DNA of 64,000 bases from positions 34,266,976 to 34,330,975 of the forward strand of contig OY759267.1 of the NCBI GenBank assembly GCA_963662155.1, written 5' to 3'. The stretch is from Lamellibrachia columna. Its lineage: Eukaryota > Annelida > Polychaeta > Sabellida > Siboglinidae. This document shows positions 1-9,679 of the stretch, piece after piece. The position numbers were made by a program, and so were the translations under genes. Numbering within the stretch: the first letter of the stretch is position 1; every line of letters begins with the position of its first letter. The notes beneath the pieces are model-generated. The model made no database searches and was not told the DNA's origin. It saw only the letters and a list, made by a program, of their open reading frames with translations.

Positions 1-742
1 GAGAAGTAATTGTGGCAACCCGGTTGGATGTCCTTTGCATCCCGCTTCGACTTGGGGGAGGTGTGTTTGTTGTGGGCAGAATGTGTCGCAACTTTGTGTT
101 TCCCATCGTTGTATCTTGTAGTCCTACATGGATGGCTACATTTGGAGCACACGGTTTCTGACCACGATTGCCCGTGTTTACTTCGGAATACAGTTTATAC
201 ATACGTGACTTGTAGTGACAGGCTGTACAGGACAATGACTGTTGCCAACACAAACCAAATTTTTTCTCATGTACTTCGAAGTGTGGAAGAATACATGTGT
301 CCTCTCTGCTAGCATGCTTTTTAAAGCAATCATTCCACATTGCTGCATTTTTGTCCACACTAAGTAGACGCATTCCAGAAACTGCATGAGTATCTGTCTG
401 TACGTCAGCTTGAAGATAGATGACTGTTAGGTCAGGGCATTGATCAAGCTGTGGCCGTAGAATTTTGCTCGTGCCTGGCCGACCCTCTGCGTCTGAAACT
501 GCCAGCAATCCTGAAGGAGTGGTTTGCACCACTCTGTCAAAGTCATCCTGGCTTAGCCGTGGCAACCAAACCCCACTGTTAACCCCATTGGGTTCCTGTT
601 GGATTGCTGCATCTGATGGTTTGTGGTAACAGTGGCCGGTCTTGAAGCCACCAATTTTCATCTTAATTCCACCAGCAGGTGGACATTTCTCCTCACTCTT
701 TCTACTACTACTACTACTACTATCATGTGTTGTCTCCTCCAT
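1..742 (-). CDS. Mutator-like (MULE-type) transposase, N-terminal part, continues beyond the left edge
   Basis: I translated the minus strand from the ATG at 742-740 and found one uninterrupted frame of about 247 codons to the window edge. It starts MEETTHD, has a poly-serine run encoded by (AGT)n, then a KIGGFKTGHCYHK segment, a VWLPRLSQDDFDRVVQ segment, and a cysteine cluster (SLSCTACHYKSRMYKLY) that looks like the zinc-ribbon region of animal Mutator-like transposases. The same protein, with stops, lies at 62140-64000, where the catalytic part can be read. The frame also extends upstream without a stop (LSLSLVILLGFTWDF), so the ATG choice rests on the strong EETTHD context only. The catalytic core is outside the window. 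Unlike the right-hand copy, this segment has no visible break. Family assignment comes from remembered consensus and was not searched. Confidence 0.72.
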   Translation of the reverse strand, partial: MEETTHDSSSSSSRKSEEKCPPAGGIKMKIGGFKTGHCYHKPSDAAIQQEPNGVNSGVWLPRLSQDDFDRVVQTTPSGLLAVSDAEGRPGTSKILRPQLDQCPDLTVIYLQADVQTDTHAVSGMRLLSVDKNAAMWNDCFKKHASREDTCILPHFEVHEKKFGLCWQQSLSCTACHYKSRMYKLYSEVNTGNRGQKPCAPNVAIHVGLQDTTMGNTKLRHILPTTNTPPPSRSGMQRTSNRVATITS

Positions 743-1262
743 TGTAAAATCCCAGGTAAATCCAAGTAAAATTACTAATGAAAGTGACAAAACCGTTATC
801 TGAATGCAAACACGTCTAATACGCCTGAGAAAACAGATGACAGTGACAGGAGACCGGCATATTAGGGGGGGGGGGGTGGGGACATATTCAAACTAGTGCA
901 GCCTCCCTCTGATAATTTACATCAAAGCAGAACAAGTGACATTATAATATAATTACTTAGCAGTCAACTTTTGTTTATTTCAGTTAATTAGACACAGTCA
1001 CCTTTACTCAAGTCCATGTGAAGAGCACACATGTATTGGGAGTTGAGAAAATCCTGGACAGGCCCAGCTGTTATCTGATATGGCCTAGTGAGCTGACGTA
1101 ACTGTTTCACATGGAAGGTGAGTTGTTTTTGAGGACTCCACTAAGTAGGTTATGTAATGTTATGCAATTCGACAAGTTGCGGTGTCTGGCTTTTCAGTAT
1201 TCCACACTCAAAGGTGATATTTGGGTCTGTTTACATAGGTGTATTGTGGCACCAGGTAAAAA
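497..1262. repeat. Partial unit of the 1.34-kb satellite, left outlier
   Basis: This stretch matches the array at 9678-28166 almost base for base: 497-849 equals the end of a unit (the transposase N-terminal frame) and 850-1257 equals the beginning of the next (G-run, then the region up to GCACCAGGTAAAAA). It lacks the 0.58-kb second half of the unit; in its place the transposase frame simply continues leftwards. The junction to LINE sequence at about 1262 is the same as the right end of the large array at 28166. Confidence 0.85.
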
Positions 1263-1768
1263 AATATACTTTCCTTTTCAGATTTTTCAAAATGTTTCTG
1301 TCCAACATGAATCCCTCTACCTTTCCCCGAGCATTCGCTCCCTGTTGTATCCGGCATCGCATTTCTACCTCTGAATGCTCATCCTCATTAACCATTCCTC
1401 CACGTTACACAAAGCCATCCACTTGGTTGAACTCCTCATCATCCAAACTAATGTTCAAGTCCTCTCTCTGATGTCAAACACACATCTCTTCTGTCTTCTC
1501 CCGGCTCATTATCGGTCCGTGCTTCTTGAACATCCTCTTCCATTGCTCCAACACTTCCTGTAGTTCTTGTTTTTTGTCTGCTATCATGGCCAGATCGTTT
1601 GCATACATCCCCTTTCTGAGAACATCCTTCATGCTGATCTTCCTGCTGATTAGTGCCACCACCATGATAAAGAGTAAAGGGTCATTTCCGTGCCTCTAAC
1701 CGATGTTAACTTTAAACTCTTCCGACAACCCATATCCAACCACAACTCTTGTTTTTGTTCTCAGGAAC
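1263..1768 (-). pseudogene. LINE reverse transcriptase fragment (copy A)
   Basis: Minus-strand translation gives a non-LTR reverse transcriptase segment. SEEFKVNI lies near 1720, then LLFIM followed by VALISRKISMKDVLRK, then the catalytic box as YANDLAMIAD (family pattern YADD, here D to N), then KKQELQEVLEQW and a SREKTEEM box. The C-terminal part present in the copy at 7218-8548 is missing because satellite sequence abuts it at 1262. Frames are broken and it cannot be functional. The clade is not assigned; it belongs to the endonuclease-encoding LINEs with an HMVSMD-type C-terminal segment. Near-identical copies lie at 8057-8548 and 28172-28660. Confidence 0.75.
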
Positions 1769-1960
1769 ATGACAGTTATGGGTGTTGCACGCCATGACAC
1801 AGAACTTACTAAATACAACCAACTCATTACAAAGTCAGACTCCCAGATAAGTCAGACTCCCAGATAAATTATTTTGTAATTTTTGTAAACTATTATAATG
1901 ATCAAACTACAACACTGACTGATATGTATTGCCTGTATAGACTTGATGTCATCATTCCAG

Positions 1961-2114
1961 GTGCCACCATCAAACCTCAGTCACAACATGACTACATCAG
2001 TGGACGACACAGAGCCATTCGATTACACAACAATTGACGTACCAGCAGTAAAGACGACAGGACGGCGTCGGTGTCACCTGGGACAAACCACACAAGGATG
2101 AGAACATCGGCAGC
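1961..2114 (+). pseudogene. Exon-like segment, decayed copy of 28860-29032
   Basis: It follows an AG acceptor (TCATTCCAG) and matches the open exon-like segment in the partner copy, but has lost 14 bp and 5 bp, both of which shift the frame. The partner's splice donor GTAAGT has become ATAAGT here. This copy therefore cannot contribute the same peptide. The product is not recognised. Confidence 0.55.
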
Positions 2115-2139
2115 ATAAGTTCTTGGCTCATGCTGATTA

Positions 2140-2525
2140 TTGCACTCACAGCCAAGTCAGTCTTTACGCAGACATTACAGCTTACTTGAAGTGTAAAGTG
2201 ATTGTTGTACTCACAGCCCAGTCAGTCTTTACACAGATATTACCGCTTCCTTGAAGTGTAAAGTGATTGTTGTACTCACAGCCCAGTCAGTCTTTATTCC
2301 GACATTACAGCTGACTCGAATTGAAAAATTATTCTTCCACTCACATACCAGAGTCTTTATATAGGCCATACAACTGACTCAATGTGTCAAATAATTAATG
2401 CACTCAAATACCAGTGAGTCTCTATACAGATATAACAGCTGACTTGTAGTGTAAAGTGATTTTTGCACTCGCAACCCGGTTAGTCTTTCACGGACATTAC
2501 AGCTTACTAGAAGTGTAAAGAGCTC
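2140..2525. repeat. Minisatellite, about 65-bp period (copy A, about 6 units)
   Basis: Units contain the pattern CACAGCCCAGTCAGTCTTTA, then ACATTACAGCT, then GTGTAAAGTGATTGTTG. Spacing of GTCAG is 65 bp for the first units (2156, 2221, 2286) and about 62 bp in later, more diverged ones. It starts immediately after the exon-like segment at 1961-2114. The duplicate at 29050-29775 has about 11 units. Confidence 0.85.
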
Positions 2526-2943
2526 TCTTGCTCTTGCATGAAAAACACGCGGGAAGGAGTTGTAGAGCGAACTGCCCCAGGGGGCACCAATATGGCTTTT
2601 TGGGGTATTTTTACTGCTGCAAATGTTGATCCTTTTATGGTCGTCGGCACACTGCTTCAAATGTTCATCCTATCATTCCACTAGTATTCAACAGATTTGT
2701 AATATAGATGTAATGTTTGGTCGAATTATATATATTTTTGGAATGGAACCATTGGTTGATTCAGACAGAAAAGGAAGCATTTAAGTAGACAGGTTTTCTT
2801 ACACCTATGTGTAACAAGATATTTGTAAAAAATGTGTAACATATTCACATGGCCTGCATTAAAAGAAGCTGTAGAAAGTTTGACCCTATCATTTATTGGC
2901 TTTTGGGATGATGAAATGACGACATCTGTTAATATCATTGCAG

Positions 2944-3051
2944 ACACAATGGGTCAGCTCTTTACTCCATCTCTCGTGAGTAGTACGTCACCACGAAGAA
3001 GTGAGTTGGTTGTTGTGCATCAATCAGCTGAGATTTCCCCAGAAGCATATG
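2944..3051 (+). other. Candidate 108-bp exon (copy A)
   Basis: Bounded by an acceptor (AATATCATTGCAG) and a strong donor (ATG-GTAAGTGAGC). It is open in the frame reading DTMGQLFTPS, then SPRRSELVVVHQSAE. It starts and ends in phase 1, so it could be skipped or included without changing frame. The frame is also open upstream into the preceding 110 bases, so the acceptor may be coincidental. Copy B at 30217-30324 is also open with two amino-acid changes. The product is not recognised and transcription is unproven. Confidence 0.35.
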
Positions 3052-3459
3052 GTAAGTGAGCAAGGAATATATATTTAGACTGAATTAATATTACACCATT
3101 AATTATTTCAATACTATGCGGGAAAGTTCATTTTGGCAAAAGTGTACCCTGTACGTGAAAACGCCCACATACAAATGTATTTATTATTACCTTTGTTAAA
3201 TTTAATTTATATAAATGTTATAACTTATTGTATTATTAAAAAAATTACCGTTGCAGTCGACGGTCCAACATAATGAAGATATTGCCATATGGTTTCTCCT
3301 GGAAGTGTTTAAGGACAATCAATGCAGACTGTTCTGGCGACACAGCAAATGGTCAAGTGTTGACTGAATTAATACCATTCAGTGAACCATGTGTAGGTGT
3401 TAAATCTGTTATTGACCAGACTTGAGCGGATCTACACACTGGGTAGTGGGTCCAGGAAG

Positions 3460-3910
3460 TGTATGGAAGGAGACCATTTTCTTGCTGAAGCTATCTGCCG
3501 CATTTGATACCATTGGTCACAGGACAACTTATTAAAAGTGTGTCAATATGGTGTGGCATATATGGAACAGAGCTGGTTCTCATAATATTTAACTGATAGA
3601 TGCAAAAGAATGAAGATAGCGAATTGTTTCTCAGCTACGTTCCCTACTTCACGTAATGTTCCTCAGGGTGTTTCACTCTCTACGCTACTCTACTTGGCTC
3701 AGTTATCCAACGTCACAACTTGGATCACCAAGTGTATGCTAATAAATCACAGACCTATGCTATTTTGGCTACATGAGATACAAATCACTTCCAAAACTAG
3801 CTCAGGGATTGTCTCCACAAAATCTTCCATTGGATGACAGAGACCACATTAAAGTTAAATGCAAATAAATCCGAGTTAGTTATTATTGGTGGGGTAAATT
3901 TTGCATGTCT
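3460..3910 (+). pseudogene. Decayed L2-like LINE reverse transcriptase fragment (copy A)
   Basis: Plus-strand translation in shifting frames recovers LKLSAAFDTIGHR (family pattern DLSAAFDTIDH), FLRVF (from the GVPQGS region), a QVYANKSQTYAIL segment at the place of YADDTQLY, and LKLNANKSELVIIGG (family pattern LKLNxxKTEVLLIG). There are many stops and frameshifts. The order of boxes fits an L2-type RT. Copy B lies at about 30730-31180. Confidence 0.6.
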
Positions 3911-4785
3911 ATTTGAATCGATTAGGTGCGCACAATATGTTGCAAGACGTTTCCTTATGTGTCAGACTTTAGATTGCATGTAGAGAAGGAAATTAAAATC
4001 AAAACGTGTGGAAAGCATTAGCTTAACAGTGTCGCCTGGCTGTTCTTCGATGAGAACAAATTTGCATGTTTGCTGGAGTGCCATAAAACACTAATATTAT
4101 ATAGCCTTTTTGTTTAGGGAGTGACGTAGAGTGATATAATGAAAGCATTGATTTACTAAAATGCAAGGAAGGACATCAACGTAATAATTTACATGTAATT
4201 GATTACGGATTGACAGACGTTTGCTACGATGACAATAAAACTGATGCCGATTGACCAACTAATGCGAATCGAGAATAATAACCTGAATCTGAATATGTAA
4301 TGATCGATGTACTTTTGTTTAAAAAATAAGAGTCCAATGACGTGAGTGACACTTAGCATTATCTGCTATTTGGTTGCACCTCCTATCGGTCGCTGGAGAG
4401 ACCAATCCACAGTCACCGGGTCTCTTATGGTTACATATCGAGCAGCTCTCAGGGAAGAGATTTGTCGGCCCCCAGACCTTCCTGTAGTTCTCCAGCCAAA
4501 CTACTGACAATCCCTATATGTTGAACTTGTAACCTCCTATGACAACACGACAACCCGTTTATATAGTAGGTAAACCTATTTAGCTGAATTTGTGGTGTGA
4601 ACTCTTGAAACAGGTTAACTTTACATTTAACTGATATAACAACTACTAATTAAACAATTTAGTTAATTAGAATGTTTCTTATATGGCATAGTTCATGTTG
4701 TAATGCTGCAAAGTGTATAACATGCATAAATAATATTACTTCTCTATGTTATTGATATTGAATTATGCAGATCTAGTGGTGAAAT

Positions 4786-4847
4786 TATGCGCATGCGCCG
4801 GAAGTTATCACTCTAAGATGGCGTCTACTAGAACGTTGGCCGTGTAA
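4786..4847 (+). promoter_or_regulatory. Promoter-like cluster: NRF1 + ETS + YY1/ATGGCG (copy A)
   Basis: GCGCATGCGC (4789-4798) is the palindromic NRF1 motif. It overlaps an ETS/GABP motif CCGGAAG (4798-4804). Fourteen bases later AAGATGGCG (4815-4823) matches a YY1 core with a start codon. This arrangement is typical of metazoan housekeeping promoters. The ATG opens a nine-codon frame (MASTRTLAV, stop at 4845-4847). Either the reading frame has been cut off or a splice donor is used inside it. No following exon is recognised. The whole cluster is unchanged in copy B. Confidence 0.6.
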
Positions 4848-6843
4848 TTGATATCAACAACCCTACAAAACCCTGTCTTAGGAATACAACACACTCCAAG
4901 TGGAAAAGGTTTATTATTATATTGGCAATAGTATCATCGAACAGTTGTGATAACTGGTATGTCTGTTTATTATCTATGCATCTAGCAATTCCAACCGCCG
5001 TTACTTTGTTAACTGTTACGTTAGCCAACAATAAGCCAAAACGCATAGAAAGTGTCTCGTCTCCTTGCCAGCAACAGTCTAGCCAAATTTTCGTGCGACT
5101 AATACACAGTCATCAGTTGCATCAGAAGCAGAAAAACATAGTTGTCACTAATAAGTAATCTGTCCCAATACATTAATCAAAACTCGATATGAAATGATCA
5201 ATCGTTTGTAGAATGAATAAAATATGTATCAGAATTAAAACCATATCAAATATGTGTACTCCGTAGTACAGATATTATTTATCTACAAAGCCAAATAATG
5301 TTTATACACAAATCTTCCGCATTCTGGTAGGTCACAAAGTCCCTGTTTATAATGCTCCTTTTGTTAGTAGCTGTCTCGAATCATCTCTTTCTTCACCAAT
5401 CTGGTCCGACTGGCTGTCAACGCAATGCATTTCTACCTATCTAGATGAGATCAGCTTTTACAGAGAACACCACAGGAAGCACGCAGCGTGTGCTATTGAT
5501 ATACAACGTATGTTGAAGTAGATAACATGCACTCCAACACGGATGTAGCTCACGAAATGCTATCTTGCACACTCCTCCATATTTCTCCAATTGATCATTC
5601 TTCGGTCATGGTAGGCCGTACACCGTATACCAATTTTTGGAAGAAGAATCACCAACTTCGCATGGATTGCTATATAAGACACGCTAAATGCAAGAACTCC
5701 CCGCATGCTGGCTGGTAAACAGGAATGAACCATTGTGGTCTGTTGTCTGTGCTGGCGGAAGTAATCAACGAACTACGACACGCATTGTCCATGCGCTAGG
5801 ACGGCGTTGTCCTGTTTGCATAACATAATCTATTGCACCACCACGCCTTGACACCTGTCAACGCCCTGAATGACGTTGTAATCCTCACTTAGAAGCGCAA
5901 TTTCTATGTCGCAATTATTCTGGTGTCCTAATTGTATCGACACATGCGTGTTCTATTGAGGATACGTAAGCGTTCTGTTTACAGCAATTTTCTCAACATG
6001 GTTACACCAAAAAATAATAGTACGCATCAGTTAGTGTACGTTCAGTGTTCAAAGTGTTTTACACTTCACACCTAGCGCACCTGTTCATTCCAACTCCATC
6101 TCGACTTCTCTGGGAAGCACTCAGCCATGCTGCAGTTACTGCTCGAAGACCATTCGTACGTATAATCACCACTGCATATAGCCAGATACTCATTCATACA
6201 AACGAATGAGCTGTGGCAACGTTCGGTGAAACAAATTGCCAAAGCTTCGAAACGGCAGCAAGACGGTTCAAGCTAGGGTTTTCACGACTGGGAGCCTGAC
6301 GTTCTATCTGGAACGTTGTCACGCCCCATTCGATGGGAGAGAAGGAGAAGGGTCAGAGAAGAAGCGAGGAAGGGAGAGGAGGCAGCGCGGGAGGGAGATA
6401 TGCCGTTTGTTTGTTAATGCAGACATGTACAAGTGTTTAGCAATATTTAATATGGCCATGGTTCGCACCACGGTGTAGCTTACTCATGCGCGCATCTTAC
6501 TGCTAACACTAGTACGAAAAGTAAAATAATAAACCGCGCAAAAACAAATGTTGCAACATAGGCCTCTATAGCTCAATGCACATACCAGCTCATATCACGG
6601 CATGTGGCTTTTATTAAACGTCGGCAGGGAAGCGTGTCTGCGTATCAGTGTTTGTTACACACGTGTATCCTGGTACAAAGTCAACACTTGTGTCGCACGC
6701 GGTGTCTTTGATGGGGAGCGTTGAATGCTATATCAAAGATGACTGATTGTTTGCTATAATGTTTACATCATCTAACGTGTGTCATGAAACGAAACTAGCA
6801 TTGGTATCGCATCAAAGAGACGTCGGAGTCGTGCATCAGTGCT
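4848..6843. other. No recognisable gene
   Basis: AT-rich, mostly unique apart from its duplicate in copy B up to 6360. Short open frames here have no recognisable motif and look random. A purine-rich tract (GAGAGAAGGAGAAGGG-like) lies at about 6335-6400, right at the duplication breakpoint. Confidence 0.5.
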
Positions 6844-7140
6844 TCACTTGACCTGGATGGAGGCAGAGTCTTGTAAGAGCAGTTGCTGTAGACGTGGGCG
6901 AATGGATGAAGATTGGGTGACGTCGAGCAAGACAAATATGTATTTGGGCAGCGGTTTGATGCTACCGAGCGCCGTCGTCATCAGTTCGCTGTCGTCGATG
7001 AACTGTCGCATCAAACATACGACCACATTGTCGCCGTTGTCGAAGCCTCCTATTTTCGAGGCGCCGACGTCGTCGCGATCACCGACGTAGAGACGCAATC
7101 CCCACTCGTCTTCGACGTGTTTCAATAGTTGACTGCAAAC
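6844..7140 (-). pseudogene. TIR-domain fragment (Toll/interleukin-1 receptor type)
   Basis: Minus-strand reading, open from 7140 to the TGA at 6844-6846, with a TAA just upstream. It begins VCSQLLKHVEDEWGLRLYVG, continues DRDDVGASK (box-2-like RD loop), then VVVCLMRQFIDDSEL (the strand and helix with the usual FxxDxW-type segment), and ends KPLPKYIFVLLD and a leucine-rich stretch. This is the order of the central and C-terminal TIR fold as found in Toll-like receptors and MyD88-type adaptors. The first strand, some residues between ASK and VVVC, and all neighbouring domains are missing, so it is a fragment. A single-exon remnant of a spliced gene is possible. Confidence 0.6.
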
Positions 7141-7217
7141 TTAGCGCGAGATTATCGCGAAGCCGCCCTGGCAATAGACAAAGTTAGCGGCGTGTTGGAT
7201 TTACAGTGAGCTCACAG

Positions 7218-8548
7218 TTGTTCTAATAAATCAGTATTTGTGCTGAGTAGTAATGGCTTATGTTTTGGTAACCAGATTGATTTGTTTAATGTTTTTATTT
7301 ATACTTTCACTGTACATCCTTCTTGTCAAAGGATATTTGATTTTTTATGAGCATGCTGTAGTCAAGAAAAGTACGTCGTTTATATAAGTACAACCATATG
7401 GTAAAATGCATATTGCTCAAACAAAGATACAAATGAGATATTGATTTTGTAAATATTTAGCAAATATTCTATTGAAATAATGTTTTTTCTCATAAGCAAT
7501 TTATACACTGCTTATGAAAATGTTGACCATATTATTGGGTTTATTAAACATAACTTTGTTTTACCAAACTAACGGTGCTTTTCCTCTTTTTTCACTGATG
7601 TTCATGGGTTAGGTTCAGGTAAAATATTGTCCAGTCATTCTTTCTTCTTTTCTTTCCAAACTTTTTTTATCGGCTGCCCCCTCTCCATCTTTCATCTTCC
7701 CCCGATCTTCTCATATCCCACCTCACGCAGTCCTTCGATCTTAGCTGTTCGTTCCCCTTTTCTTGCATCCTTGATGTTTTTTCAACTTTCTCTTCCACTC
7801 TCTTTACTAGTATGTCTGCATCCATGCTTACCATGTGGCCTGCCCATTTCAACTTGCTTCTCACCAATCTTCCGGTTGAACTGTTTTGTTGCATCACATA
7901 TTTCGTCAGGTCGTTCATCTTTCTTTCGTCAACCCTCTTTGTTCGTGTTATTCGACAAAACCAGAACCAACTTTCAGGTGCTGTTGTTGTTCTGTCAACG
8001 CCACTGTCTCCAGATACAGATTAAGGCATGCTTGTGTAACACAAGCTCTCAGGACTTTCCTTTTCAGCTTTTTCAAAATGTTTCTGTCCAACATGACTCC
8101 CTCAACCTTTCCCCAAGCATTCGCTCCCTGTTGTATCCGGCATCGCATTTCTACCTCTGAATGCTCATCCTCATTAACCATTCCTCCAAATTACACAAAG
8201 CCATCCACTTGGTTGAACTCCTTATCATCCAAACTAATGTTCAAGTCCTCTCTCTGATGTCAAACCCACATCTCTCCTGTCTTCTCCCGGCTCATTATCG
8301 GTCCGTGCTTCTTGAACATCCCCTTCCATTGCTCCAACACTTCCTGTAGTTCTTGTTTTTTGTCTGCTATCATGGCCAGATCGTTTGCATACATCCCCTT
8401 CCTAAGAACATCCTTCATGCTGATATTCCTGCTGATTAGTGCCACCACCATGATAAAGAGTAAAGGGTCATTTCCTTGCCTCTAATCGATGTTAACTTTA
8501 AACTCTTCCGACAACCCACATCCAACTACAACTCTTCTTTTTGTTCTC
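7218..8548 (-). pseudogene. LINE 3' half (RT to C-terminus and 3' UTR), copy C
   Basis: Read right to left: VVVGCGLSEEFKVNI near 8500, LLFIM with VALISRNISMKDVLRK, YANDLAMIAD (mutated catalytic YADD) near 8380, a SREKTGEM box, NAWGKVEGVMLDRNILKKL near 8070, ACVTQACLNLYLETVALTEQ, then SKLKWAGHMVSMDADILVKR near 7820, KDCVRWDMRRSGEDERW near 7700, and about 400 bp of 3' UTR down to 7218. Several frameshifts separate the pieces. The 3' part is repeated at 9029-9679. Confidence 0.75.
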
Positions 8549-9028
8549 AGGAACATGACAGTTCTGGGTGTTGCTCGCCATGACACAGAACTGACTGAAT
8601 ACAACCAATTCATTACAAAGTCAGACTCCCAGATAAGTACAAAAGGTGTTGGAATGAACAGGTCAGCCAGGGAGTGAACTGTTAAGCACGTTGAACAATC
8701 CCAAGGAGTGGATACAGTGCTGTGTAAACATAACCATGCCTTTACTTTAGATGTTTTTGCAGGTGCTGCGGCAGCCAGGAACAATTTTGGTGGACCGAGA
8801 GTAAACAATATCAAGGGTCACTTCAATCGGATCGCGCTTGCCTATCCCCACTTTGTGTGTTGGTACAGGTTGGTGTCATAAGTAGACATAACCGCCTTAG
8901 AAACAGGCCATTCATGGTGCTCTTGCAAATTCATTGGATTATGAGTGAAACAGACATTGCAAAAACTGTAACAATGAATTGTGGGGGAGGGGAGAATGTC
9001 ACATTAGATTGAGAAACTAACTTTTAGA
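8549..9028. other. Flank of the LINE with weak exon-like plus-strand segments
   Basis: TTGTTCTCAG followed by a plus-strand frame NMTVLGVARHDTELTEYNQF is shared with 1771-1860 and 28663-28750, so it belongs to the duplicated block and not to an independent insertion. The downstream ATAAGT is not a normal donor. A second AG-bounded stretch starts at about 8773. I do not recognise a product and would not call a gene. Confidence 0.3.
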
Positions 9029-9679
9029 TTTGTTCTAATAAATCAGTATTTGCGCTGAGTAGTAATGGCTTATGATTTGGTAACCAGATTGATTTGTTTA
9101 ATGTTTTTATTTATACTTTCACTGTACATCCTTCTTGACAAAGGATATTTGATTTTTATGAGCATGCTGTAGTCAAGAAGATTATGTCGTTTATATGAGT
9201 ACAACCATATGGTAAAATGCATATTGCTCAAACAGAGATACATATGAGAGATTGATTTTGTAAATATTTAGCAAATATTCTATTGAAATAATGTTTTTTC
9301 TCATAAGCAATTTATACACTGCTTATGAAAATGTTGACCATATTATTGCATTTATTAAACCTAACTTTTTTTTACCAAACTATCGGTGCTTTTCCTCTTT
9401 TTTCACTTATGTTCATCGGTTAGGTTCAGGTAAAATATTGTCGAGTCACTCTTTCTGTTTTATCTTTCCATACTTTTCTATCGGCTGCCCCCTCTCCATC
9501 TTTCATCTTGCCCCTCTCCATCTTTCATCTTGCCCCTCTCCATCATTCATCTTCCTCCGATCTTCTCATATCCCACCTCACGCAGTCCTTCGATCTTAGC
9601 TGTTCGTTCCCCTTTTCTTGCATCCTTTATGTTTTTTCACCTTTCTCTTCCACTTTCTTTACTAGTATGTCTGCATCCA
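9029..9679 (-). pseudogene. LINE 3' end fragment, left half of the LINE interrupted by the array
   Basis: Matches 7218-7820 (3' UTR, then the C-terminal coding part through TGCATCCA), with an extra tandem repeat of CCCCTCTCCATCTTTCATCTTG at about 9487-9545. It stops at about 9679, where satellite unit 1 begins. The complementary part of the same LINE type starts at 28172, right after the array. Confidence 0.75.

Larger units (their letters stand above)
1258..6360. repeat. Segmental duplication, copy A (partner 28167-33636)
   Basis: The sequence from the satellite/LINE junction to GGTCAGAGAA at 6360 is repeated in the same orientation at 28167-33636. Similarity is very high by eye: single-base changes, a 14-bp and a 5-bp deletion in the exon-like segment, and more minisatellite repeats in copy B. 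The breakpoint is sharp. After GGTCAGAGAA copy A runs into a purine-rich tract and copy B into an unrelated AT-rich repeat. Confidence 0.92.

Noticed and set aside
4828..5158. Overlapping plus- and minus-strand frames downstream of the NRF1/ETS promoter
   Set aside because: No recognisable domain, and no splice signals link them to the ATGGCG start; retained only as unassigned sequence.
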